Made by a program: the position numbers and the translations under genes
From: Burkholderiales bacterium
GTDB taxonomy: Bacteria; Pseudomonadota; Gammaproteobacteria; Burkholderiales; Usitatibacteraceae
Assembly: GCA_014378085.1 (NCBI GenBank)
Contig: JACMOJ010000554.1
Span: 1-5,939 of the forward strand
Direction: 5' to 3'
DNA: 5,939 nt
Shown here: positions 1 through 5,143 of the stretch, piece after piece
Position numbering within the stretch: the first letter of the stretch is position 1
Layout of the letters: every line of letters starts with the position of its first letter
The notes under the pieces: generated by a model
The model's input: the letters and a program-made list of their open reading frames with translations, nothing else
Databases searched by the model: none
What the model was told of the DNA's origin: nothing

Positions 1-1
1 C

Positions 2-937
2 ATCGCCTCGTGCGACGTGGCGGCGGCGATGATGGAGCCACCTGGTGGCACGGCGTTGGTGGAAGGGTCGGTCGCTGGGGCGCTCGACTTCCGGCGCGCC
101 ATGCGCAAGGTTGATGATGAGTTTGGAAAAGACTGGTGGTTCAAAGTTTGGGGGCCGGATAAGCTGGCCGAAGAGGGGGTCGGTAATCGTGACCAGTGGA
201 TGCTCAAAGCCAATGAAAAATGGCATGGCTTCGGCAACCTCGCACCAAATTTCAACCTGCTGGACCCGATCAAATCGACCATCGTCACACCTGGTTTGGA
301 CGTCTCTGGCAAATTTGCCAAGACCGGCATTCCGGCATCGATTGTGACCAAGTTCCTCGCGGAACATGGTGTGATTGTCGAGAAGACCGGGCTGTATTCG
401 TTCTTCATTATGTTCACCATTGGCATCACCAAGGGCCGCTGGAATACATTGCTCACGGCCTTGCAGCAGTTCAAAGATGAATATGATCGTAACCAGCCGA
501 TGTGGAAAATTCTGCCTGAGTTTGTCGCCACACAGCCGCAGTACGAACGTGTGGGCTTGCGCGACCTTTGTCAGCAGATTCACGATATGTACAAGGCACA
601 CGACATCGCGCGCTTAACCACTGAAATGTACACCTCGGATATGCAGCCCGCCATGAAGCCCGCCGATGCCTTCGCCAAGATGGCGCAACGAGAGCTCGAC
701 CGTGTGCCGATTGACGATCTCGAAGGGCGTATCACCGGCATCTTGTTGACACCGTACCCGCCGGGTATTCCGTTGTTGATTCCCGGTGAGCGGTTTAACA
801 AAACCATCGTGCAGTATTTGAAATTCGCGCGTGATTTCAACGCCCGTTTCCCAGGATTCGAAACTGATATCCACGGCTTAGTGGAAGATGATGTCGATGG
901 CGAGCTGCGTTATTTTGTAGACTGCGTGCGCGCGTGA
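2..937 (+). CDS. Orn/Lys/Arg decarboxylase, C-terminal part (5' end outside window)
   Basis: This is a PLP-dependent, fold-type I basic amino acid decarboxylase, which converts arginine, lysine or ornithine to the corresponding amine plus CO2 in the cytoplasm. The frame is open from base 2, and the residues before the GTG at 17 (IASCDV, then AAAMMEPPGG) already fit the family, so this is a truncated view and not a start. About 311 residues are visible; family members usually have 700-760, so the wing domain and the PLP-lysine region lie upstream. Visible landmarks are DWWFKVWGP near the left end, the EKTGLYSFFIMFTIGITKGRW block in the middle, LTPYPPGIPLLIPGE, and the C-terminal PGFETDIHG signature at 851-877. 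Arginine or lysine is the likeliest substrate, but the visible part does not decide it. The stop overlaps the start of the downstream receiver gene, which suggests co-expression. Confidence 0.95.
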   Translation: MASCDVAAAMMEPPGGTALVEGSVAGALDFRRAMRKVDDEFGKDWWFKVWGPDKLAEEGVGNRDQWMLKANEKWHGFGNLAPNFNLLDPIKSTIVTPGLDVSGKFAKTGIPASIVTKFLAEHGVIVEKTGLYSFFIMFTIGITKGRWNTLLTALQQFKDEYDRNQPMWKILPEFVATQPQYERVGLRDLCQQIHDMYKAHDIARLTTEMYTSDMQPAMKPADAFAKMAQRELDRVPIDDLEGRITGILLTPYPPGIPLLIPGERFNKTIVQYLKFARDFNARFPGFETDIHGLVEDDVDGELRYFVDCVRA

Positions 938-1341
938 CAGTAGACGATTCAACCGCCGCTACACACGCGGCGGCACCAATGCGCAAAGCACTGGCGGTTG
1001 ACGATGACGAGACCATGCTGGATTGGCTGTCGATGTGTCTGCACAAGATGGGCTACGAAGTTGTCACGGCGACCGATGGCATGGCGGCACTGAACCTCTG
1101 CAGCGAACACGTATTTGATCTGGTGTTGTGCGACATCCGAATGCCCAAACTTTCTGGTTTGAGTTTTCTGAAAAACGCGCGTAACCGTAACCCGAAGTCG
1201 GTGCGGCGCGTGATTTTTGTGTCCGCACTCTCTGACAGCACAATGAAACGCGAAGTGGCTGATGCGGGTGGTGCCGCGGTACTTTCGAAGCCCGTCACCT
1301 TGGCGCAGTTGGTGGAAGCGGTGAGGGCGTTACCGCCATAG
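934..1341 (+). CDS. stand-alone CheY-like response regulator receiver protein
   Basis: A 135-residue protein consisting of a single receiver domain with no output domain. The GTG start at 934 overlaps the decarboxylase TGA as GTGA, the usual sign of translational coupling. No clear Shine-Dalgarno sequence precedes it. An ATG at 979 (residue 16) just before the domain is an alternative start, also without a clear ribosome binding site. The phosphorylation site looks complete: acidic pair D23-D24 in AVDDDE, phosphoacceptor D67 in LVLCDIRMP, switch Ser97 in IFVSALS and Lys119 in the SKP motif. The domain ends within a few residues of the C-terminus, so it probably acts by protein contact or phosphotransfer and not by binding DNA. 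No partner histidine kinase is in the window. The role is unknown; linkage to the decarboxylase is an inference from the overlap. Confidence 0.9.
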   Translation: MTVDDSTAATHAAAPMRKALAVDDDETMLDWLSMCLHKMGYEVVTATDGMAALNLCSEHVFDLVLCDIRMPKLSGLSFLKNARNRNPKSVRRVIFVSALSDSTMKREVADAGGAAVLSKPVTLAQLVEAVRALPP

Positions 1342-1356
1342 CCGCTTGTTGACGCA

Positions 1357-1393
1357 ATCAATAACCCACTCTCGGGTGGGCTGGGTTATTGAT
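1357..1393. terminator. strong hairpin between convergent genes, probable bidirectional terminator
   Basis: ATCAATAACCC (1357-1367) pairs perfectly with GGGTTATTGAT (1383-1393), and an A-T pair at 1368/1382 makes a 12-bp stem with a 13-nt loop. It starts 16 nt after the receiver gene stop and lies 25 nt beyond the stop of the opposing nemA-like gene. The position suits termination from both sides. Neither strand has a long U-tract after the stem, so intrinsic termination is likely but not certain. Confidence 0.55.
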
Positions 1394-1410
1394 GAACCTC
1401 AGATTTCAAA

Positions 1411-1424
1411 GGCTTGCTCAAGCC
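1411..1424 (-). terminator. small hairpin at the 3' end of the nemA-like gene
   Basis: On the minus strand GGCTT-GAGC-AAGCC forms a 5-bp stem that overlaps the TGA stop and is followed by TTT. It could help end the reductase transcript before the larger hairpin at 1357-1393, but the stem is short and the U-run minimal. Confidence 0.25.
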
Positions 1425-2518
1425 GCTATGTTGCCTTCGAGCGTTGGGTAATCGGTATACCCCTTTTCACCGGGCGTATAAAACGTCGACATGTCGGGCG
1501 CATTCAGTGCCGCGCCTTTTTGCATGCGCGCCACTAAATCCGGGTTGGCCAAAAAAGGGCGGGCGTAACCTATCATGTCGGCGCGACCGTCGTTGAGGGC
1601 GGCTTCGCCAGTCGTTGCGTCAAATCCACCCGCAAGAATGAAAGGCCCATCGAACGCTTTGCGCAGCGCGAGTTTGAAGGCTTCAGGCACAGGCGGTGCG
1701 CCCATCGCCGAGTGATCGAGTACGTGGAGATAGGCGAGCTTCATGGCGGAGAGTTCGTTCACCAGCGCCAGGTACTGTGGTTCTAAATCGTCGAATGGGC
1801 CGGTGCTGTTAAAGACGCCATATGGTGAGAGTCGGATACCAACACGCTCGGCACCGATCGCTGCAACTGTGGCGCGAGCAACTTCCAGCGCAAAGCGATT
1901 ACGCGCCGCGATGGAGCCACCGTAGCCATCAGTGCGCGTGTTGACGTTGGCATTCAAAAATTGCTCGATCAAGTAACCGTTGGCCGCGTGTAACTCGACG
2001 CCGTCGAATCCCGCTGCGACGGCGTGTTTAGCGGCGTCGGCGAATTCTGCGACGGCGTGGTCGATGTCGGCTTGCGTCATTACACGTGGCTGGCTATGTG
2101 GCTGCATGCCAGCGCTATCGGTATACATCTCCCCAGGGCAGATGACATCGGTCGGGCCAACCACCTCGGCACCATCAGGTAGATTGGCCGCTTGGGTGAC
2201 ACGCCCGGTGTGCATGAACTGGATATAGATCTTGCCGCCCTTGGCGTGGACGGCGTCTGTCGTCAGCTTCCAGCCCGCGACCTGCGCGGCGTTGTAGAGG
2301 CCGGGAATCCGTGGATAACCCAAGCCATTTGGCGACGGCGAAGTGCCCTCGGTAATGATGAGGCCCGCGCTGGCGCGTTGGCCGTAATACTCCGCCATGA
2401 GTGTATTCGGTACATTGTGGTCAACCGCGCGGCTGCGAGTCATGGGCGACATCACGGCACGGTTGGTGAGGGTGATGTTGCCGATCGTTGTCGGCGTAAA
2501 CAGTTTAGAAGTGGACAT
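1418..2518 (-). CDS. nemA: NemA-like alkene reductase (old yellow enzyme family)
   Basis: A complete 366-residue FMN-dependent oxidoreductase of the old yellow enzyme family, normal in length. Such enzymes use NAD(P)H to reduce activated C=C bonds (N-ethylmaleimide, enones) and often nitro compounds, in the cytosol. The TIM-barrel landmarks are present in order: LFTPTTIGNITLTNR at the N-terminus, Thr27 in SPMTRSR (FMN contact), Gln100 in YIQFMHTGR, the substrate-anion pair His177/Asn180 with proton-donor Tyr182 in ELHAANGYLIEQF, NTRTDGYGGS, Arg229 in GIRLSP, and Arg320 in ARPFLANPDL (phosphate binding). The His/Asn pairing matches the yeast OYE and XenB style, while E. coli NemA has His/His. 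The ATG at 2518 fits the family N-terminus and has a modest GGAA about 6 nt upstream. No NemR-type TetR regulator is adjacent. The exact physiological substrate is unknown, and the symbol is by family resemblance. Confidence 0.92.
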   Translation of the reverse strand: MSTSKLFTPTTIGNITLTNRAVMSPMTRSRAVDHNVPNTLMAEYYGQRASAGLIITEGTSPSPNGLGYPRIPGLYNAAQVAGWKLTTDAVHAKGGKIYIQFMHTGRVTQAANLPDGAEVVGPTDVICPGEMYTDSAGMQPHSQPRVMTQADIDHAVAEFADAAKHAVAAGFDGVELHAANGYLIEQFLNANVNTRTDGYGGSIAARNRFALEVARATVAAIGAERVGIRLSPYGVFNSTGPFDDLEPQYLALVNELSAMKLAYLHVLDHSAMGAPPVPEAFKLALRKAFDGPFILAGGFDATTGEAALNDGRADMIGYARPFLANPDLVARMQKGAALNAPDMSTFYTPGEKGYTDYPTLEGNIAA

Positions 2519-2529
2519 ACATTTCCAGT

Positions 2530-2556
2530 GAGAGAAGGAGGGGGAGGGGGAGAGGA
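2530..2556 (+). other. purine-only tract with mirror repeat in the nemA-like 5' leader
   Basis: Twenty-seven consecutive purines, containing a 15-nt perfect mirror repeat GAGGGGGAGGGGGAG at 2538-2552 centred on A2545. It lies 12 nt upstream of the minus-strand start at 2518, so the mRNA would carry a C/U-only leader just before the ribosome binding site. Mirror-symmetric purine tracts can form triplex DNA in vitro; any function here is speculation. Confidence 0.6.
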
Positions 2557-2648
2557 TAGGTTGGTGTTCGGAAAGGCGTGAGTAAACGCTTGCGCTTTGA
2601 TCGTGCGGTCGTTCTAAAGGTGGGGCATGGCAGGCGCATTACAACCCT

Positions 2649-2700
2649 GCATTCGTGGCTTGCATTCGTGGTCTGCATTCGTGGCTTGCGTTCGTGGCTT
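2649..2700. repeat. 13-bp tandem repeat, array 1 (4 units)
   Basis: Four contiguous 13-bp units: GCATTCGTGGCTT (2649), GCATTCGTGGTCT (2662), GCATTCGTGGCTT (2675) and GCGTTCGTGGCTT (2688). A fifth segment starting GCATCCATT at 2701 is decayed. Units differ at no more than two positions, so the array is recent or under selection. It sits 130-180 bp upstream of the nemA-like start. Confidence 0.9.
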
Positions 2701-2730
2701 GCATCCATTAGTGAGCCGAAAATTCCCCGC

Positions 2731-2747
2731 TCGTCGTCTTACGACGA
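2731..2747. other. short perfect hairpin
   Basis: TCGTCGT (2731-2737) and ACGACGA (2741-2747) form a 7-bp stem with a 3-nt loop, seven bases before the first hairpin of the 54-bp array. It may be a binding site or a remnant of the repeat element; no function is evident. Confidence 0.4.
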
Positions 2748-2753
2748 CTCTCT

Positions 2754-2960
2754 GCCCCCTTTACAAAAGGGGGCAACCGAGCACAGCGATGGTGGGGATT
2801 TTTGGCACGGCCCTTTGCAAAGGGGGCAATCGAGCGCAGCGATGGTGGGGGATTTTTGACACGGCCCTTTGCAAAGGGGGCAATCGAGCGCAGCAATGGT
2901 GGGGGATTTTTGACACGGCCCTTTGCAAAGGGGGCAATCGAGCGCGGCGATGGTAAGGGA
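2754..2960. repeat. 54-bp tandem repeat array with embedded palindrome (3 full units plus a partial fourth)
   Basis: Units begin with CCCTTT at 2757, 2811, 2865 and 2919, exactly 54 bp apart; the fourth diverges after about 36 bp. Each unit starts with the palindrome CCCTTTGCAAAGGG, continues through GGCAATCGAGCGCAGCGATGG and ends with GGGGATTTTT and CACGG. In the first unit the hairpin is extended to GCCCCCTTT-ACA-AAAGGGGGC (2754-2774), a perfect 9-bp stem. Units 2 and 3 differ at one base (GCGATGG versus GCAATGG), implying recent duplication. Because 54 is a multiple of three, reading frames stay open through the array and give 18-residue peptide repeats on both strands. These are probably artefacts. 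C/T-A/G palindromes of this kind resemble dispersed intergenic repeats seen in other bacterial genomes. Confidence 0.92.
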
Positions 2961-3077
2961 TGCCAACAAGGCGGCAGTCTCGGCTAAACCGCGCTCCTTA
3001 CGGCGCAACCGGCGAGCTGAAGCATACCCAATTGTCTGACCCATAGAAGCGCCGGAAATAAAGACTCGCCATCCCAC

Positions 3078-3110
3078 GGCATTTTTCAAGCATAAATGCT
3101 TGTAGATGCC
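3078..3110. other. nested inverted repeat (hairpin with internal loop)
   Basis: The outer arms GGCAT (3078-3082) and ATGCC (3106-3110) enclose the palindrome CAAGCATAAATGCTTG (3087-3102), with TTTT on one side and TAG on the other as an internal loop. The inner arms pair over 6-7 bp. It lies in gene-free DNA about 45 bp before 13-bp array 2. It could be a protein-binding site, a decayed small mobile repeat or an orphan transcript terminator; nothing distinguishes these. Confidence 0.45.
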
Positions 3111-3156
3111 CGCCGGTACTAGGCTTTGTGTATTTATTGCTCGATCATGTAACGGC

Positions 3157-3221
3157 GAGCTTCACTCCCGAACTTCACGCCCGAACTTCACGCGCGAACT
3201 CCACGCCCGAACTTCACGCCC
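3157..3221. repeat. 13-bp tandem repeat, array 2 (5 units)
   Basis: Five contiguous 13-bp units with consensus GAACTTCACGCCC start at 3157, 3170, 3183, 3196 and 3209. The first is degenerate (GAGCTTCACTCCC), and a decayed sixth (GAACTACAAACCT) follows at 3222. The period equals that of array 1 but the sequence is different. The array ends about 25 bp before the probable gcv -10 box, so it covers the usual upstream activator or repressor zone of that promoter. Confidence 0.9.
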
Positions 3222-3245
3222 GAACTACAAACCTCCCGCATCGGC

Positions 3246-3251
3246 TAGAAT
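3246..3251 (+). promoter_or_regulatory. probable -10 box of the gcv operon promoter
   Basis: TAGAAT differs from the TATAAT consensus at one position and would place transcription start near 3258, about ten bases before the first riboswitch stem. No good -35 hexamer lies 16-18 bp upstream (the area is the decayed sixth 13-bp unit), so the promoter may depend on an activator. This is inferred from position and sequence only. Confidence 0.4.
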
Positions 3252-3268
3252 GCCAAGGCTTTCACGTC

Positions 3269-3446
3269 GTGTGGGAGAGCGCTGCCGCAAGCGAGCAGCC
3301 GCCGAAGGCGTAATCACCCGAAATCGCTCAGGTACCCAGAACCACACAGACGGGCAACTCTGGAGAGAGGTCGCAGACCGTATGCGGCTCGCCGAAGGTG
3401 ATACCGGATGCATTGTCCGGGAAACTCTCAGGCACCAAGGACAGAG
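3269..3446 (+). promoter_or_regulatory. tandem (two-aptamer) glycine riboswitch
   Basis: Two consecutive glycine aptamers precede gcvT. Aptamer 1 closes with GTGTGG (3269-3274) pairing CCACAC (3342-3347). It carries GGAGAG, then GCCGAAGGCGTAA (3301-3313), then CGAAATCGCTCAGGTACC. Aptamer 2 closes with CTCTG (3358-3362) pairing CAGAG (3442-3446). It carries GGAGAG (3362-3367), GCCGAAGG (3391-3398), a CCGGA/TCCGG hairpin, and GAAACTCTCAGGCACC. These GCCGAAGG and CTCAGG segments are the conserved glycine-pocket core of the family. The linker between the aptamers is about 10 nt, as usual for the tandem class. Glycine binding is expected to switch on expression of the cleavage system downstream, as in other bacteria where this element heads gcvT operons. 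Confidence 0.93.
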
Positions 3447-3616
3447 GGGACCCTGCGCACGGTAAGGTGTTTTCACCTGCTGTGCAGCGCGGGATCGCCG
3501 TCTGCGGTGCTCGCCGTACACTCCGTACGTGTCCGCTCCTCAACGCCGCTCCGCGCTGCTCGCGACGGTGCCGACAACTTTCGGTGCGCAGGGGTCAACT
3601 ACCGAGGACCCAAAAC
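3447..3616 (+). promoter_or_regulatory. gcvT leader: riboswitch expression platform and ribosome binding site
   Basis: About 170 nt lie between aptamer 2 and the gcvT ATG. Visible structures are AGGTG-TTTT-CACCT (3465-3478), GTGCCGA/TCGGTGC with a 6-nt loop and two G-U pairs (3568-3587), and GGGTC/GACCC (3592-3596 with 3607-3611). The last stem overlaps the Shine-Dalgarno GAGGA (3604-3608), which is 8 nt before the ATG. A second GACCC lies at 3449-3453, just after the riboswitch stem, so it could compete for GGGTC and free the ribosome binding site. No hairpin is followed by a good U-run, so a translational platform looks more likely than a terminator. The pairing scheme is inferred. Confidence 0.45.
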
Positions 3617-4699
3617 ATGCTCAAACGCACCCCACTATTTGCCACCCACCTCGCCGGCAATGCAAAGATGGTCGAATTTGGCGGCTGGGAAATGCCGTTG
3701 CACTACGGCAGCCAGGTCGAAGAACATCACCAAGTGCGCCGCCGTGCCGGCATGTTTGATGTCTCGCATATGCTGAACGTCGATATCACCGGTACCGATG
3801 TGCGCGGTTTCTTGCGTACGCTGGTCGCCAACAACGTCGACAAGTTACAAGCTCCGGGCAAAGCGCTTTACTCATGCATGCTGAATACCGACGGCGGTGT
3901 AATTGACGACCTGATCATTTATTTCTTGAGTGAATCCCGCTTTCGAATTGTTGTGAACGCCGGTATGGCGGAAAAGGACGTCGCGTGGATGCAGCAACAA
4001 GCCGCCGCCAGCCACGCCAGCCTCACCATCACACCGCGCCGTGATCTCGCCATGATCGCCGTGCAGGGCCCCGCCGCTCGTGAGGCGGTTTGGTCGGTGT
4101 GGCCGCAACATCGCGCGGCGACTGAAAATTTAGTGGCTTTCTCTGCGTTTGTGTTGGGTGATGTGATGATCGCGCGCACCGGCTACACCGGCGAAGATGG
4201 TTTTGAAATTGTGTTGCCCGCTGCGGATGCGCCGGCGTTTTGGAACGCGCTGAAAGACGCCGATGTGGCACCGGCGGGTCTCGGCGCACGCGACACGCTG
4301 CGGCTGGAAGCTGGTATGAATTTGTACGGCAACGACATGGACGAATCCGTTTCGCCGTTGGATGCCGGATTGGCGTGGACGGTCGACATGAAAACGCCGC
4401 GCGCATTTATCGGCCGCAACGTGCTGGAAGCAAATGGCAAACAGCGCGCCTTTGTTGGTCTAAAGCTGCTTGATCGCGGTGTATTACGTGCCCACATGAA
4501 AGTCGTCACACCGCACGGCGAGGGCGAGATCACCAGCGGCACACATTCACCCACGCTCGGTTTTTCAGTGGCGATGGCGCGCGTGCCATTGGGCGTTGCC
4601 ATTGGTGACACCTTGGAGGTGGATATTCGTGGCAAGTTAATGCCTGCCTTGGTGGTCAAAATGCCTTTCGTACGAAACGGTAAAGCCCTCATTTCCTAA
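3617..4699 (+). CDS. gcvT: aminomethyltransferase, T-protein of the glycine cleavage system
   Basis: A complete 360-residue T-protein, close to the usual 360-370. It transfers the methylene carbon from the aminomethyl-lipoyl arm of GcvH to tetrahydrofolate, giving 5,10-methylene-THF and ammonia in the cytosol. Landmarks are [14 protein letters not shown] near the N-terminus, FDVSHM (residues 47-52), the catalytic-aspartate segment GGVIDDLI (Asp97/98), AVQGPAA (148-154), [16 protein letters not shown] (186-201), and [18 protein letters not shown] (221-238). The frame stays open upstream to 3398, but that part overlaps the riboswitch and leader. The ATG at 3617 has a GAGGA 8 nt upstream and begins exactly where family similarity begins ([10 protein letters not shown]). 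It is the first gene of gcvT-gcvH-gcvP, with 48 nt before gcvH, and is under the glycine riboswitch. Confidence 0.97.
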   Translation: MLKRTPLFATHLAGNAKMVEFGGWEMPLHYGSQVEEHHQVRRRAGMFDVSHMLNVDITGTDVRGFLRTLVANNVDKLQAPGKALYSCMLNTDGGVIDDLIIYFLSESRFRIVVNAGMAEKDVAWMQQQAAASHASLTITPRRDLAMIAVQGPAAREAVWSVWPQHRAATENLVAFSAFVLGDVMIARTGYTGEDGFEIVLPAADAPAFWNALKDADVAPAGLGARDTLRLEAGMNLYGNDMDESVSPLDAGLAWTVDMKTPRAFIGRNVLEANGKQRAFVGLKLLDRGVLRAHMKVVTPHGEGEITSGTHSPTLGFSVAMARVPLGVAIGDTLEVDIRGKLMPALVVKMPFVRNGKALIS

Positions 4700-4747
4700 A
4701 TCTGCAAATGCGCAATTCACTAATCTACTTCTCACTCTGGAGCCCAC

Positions 4748-5131
4748 ATGAATATCCCAGCCAACCTGAAATACACCAAAAGCCACGAGTGGATTCGCCT
4801 AGAGGCGGACGGCACACTCACCATTGGTATTACCGACCCTGCACAAGAAATGCTGGGGGATTTGGTGTTCGTTGGTGACGTCAAAGTGGGAGAGACGTTG
4901 AGCGCAGGCGAAACCGCTGGCGTGGTCGAGTCGGTGAAGGCGGCCTCGGACATCTATGCGCCGGTGAATGGCGAAGTGATTGAATTTAACGGCGAACTCG
5001 ATGCTGCACCTGAGGCACTCAATGGCGCACCGTATGACAACTGGATTTTCAAAATGAAACCCGCCAATGCGGAAGACGTCACCGGATTGCTCGATGCGGC
5101 GGCTTACAAAACTGTTGCCACCGCAGGCTAG
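4748..5131 (+). CDS. gcvH: glycine cleavage system H protein (lipoyl carrier)
   Basis: A complete 127-residue H-protein of typical size. Its lipoylated lysine shuttles the aminomethyl group from GcvP to GcvT and is reoxidised by dihydrolipoamide dehydrogenase (not in the window). The lipoyl site is Lys64 in [16 protein letters not shown], flanked by the expected [15 protein letters not shown] and [16 protein letters not shown] blocks and a C-terminal [10 protein letters not shown]. The segment FVGDVKVG occupies the place where many H-proteins, including E. coli, read VDLPEVG; this is a lineage-type variation and not obvious damage. The ATG is preceded by GGAG (4739-4742) at a 5-nt spacing. 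Only 12 nt separate its stop from the gcvP start, so the genes are surely one operon. Confidence 0.97.
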   Translation: MNIPANLKYTKSHEWIRLEADGTLTIGITDPAQEMLGDLVFVGDVKVGETLSAGETAGVVESVKAASDIYAPVNGEVIEFNGELDAAPEALNGAPYDNWIFKMKPANAEDVTGLLDAAAYKTVATAG

Positions 5132-5143
5132 TCGGGAGTCATG

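Larger units (their letters stand above)
2519..3245. other. repeat-rich intergenic region without a convincing gene
   Basis: This stretch separates the divergent nemA-like gene and the gcv operon promoter. Several open frames cross it on both strands, but they run through tandem repeats, read as low-complexity Arg/Pro/Cys-rich peptides and resemble no family I recognise, so none is called. It contains the purine tract, two 13-bp arrays, the 54-bp array and two hairpins listed separately. From 2961 to 3077 I see nothing definable. No good promoter for the nemA-like gene could be picked out on the minus strand. Confidence 0.7.

Noticed and set aside
2578..2956. Overlapping plus-strand open frames across array 1 and the 54-bp array
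   Set aside because: Their sequence is just the translated repeats (18-residue periods such as DTALCKGGN), they overlap one another in different frames, and they lack ribosome binding sites and family resemblance.
2739..3089. Minus-strand 116-residue open frame with repeated Cys-Pro-Leu-Cys-Lys-Gly segments that looks like a small metal-binding repeat protein
   Set aside because: The Cys pairs come directly from the CCCTTTGCAAAGGG palindrome repeated every 54 bp, the non-repeat part matches nothing I know, and the opposite strand is equally open.
2649..3221. Possible CRISPR array
   Set aside because: Units are contiguous with no unique spacers between them, the unit lengths (13 and 54 bp) do not fit, and no cas gene is present.
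2649..3221. Replication origin iterons
   Set aside because: There is no AT-rich unwinding region, DnaA-box cluster or rep/dnaA gene nearby, and the context is ordinary metabolic genes.
3106..3465. Plus-strand 119-residue open frame with Arg/Thr/Ser/Pro-rich repeats
   Set aside because: It runs through 13-bp array 2, the promoter and most of the glycine riboswitch, which explain the sequence better than a protein does.
3465..3478. Intrinsic transcription terminator after the riboswitch (AGGTG-TTTT-CACCT)
   Set aside because: The stem is only 5 bp, the T-run is in the loop and not after the stem, and GCTGTGC follows, so it does not look like a terminator.
4183..4692. Long minus-strand open frame inside gcvT (169 codons)
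   Set aside because: It is an antisense shadow of a clearly conserved gcvT with biased codon use and no independent signals.
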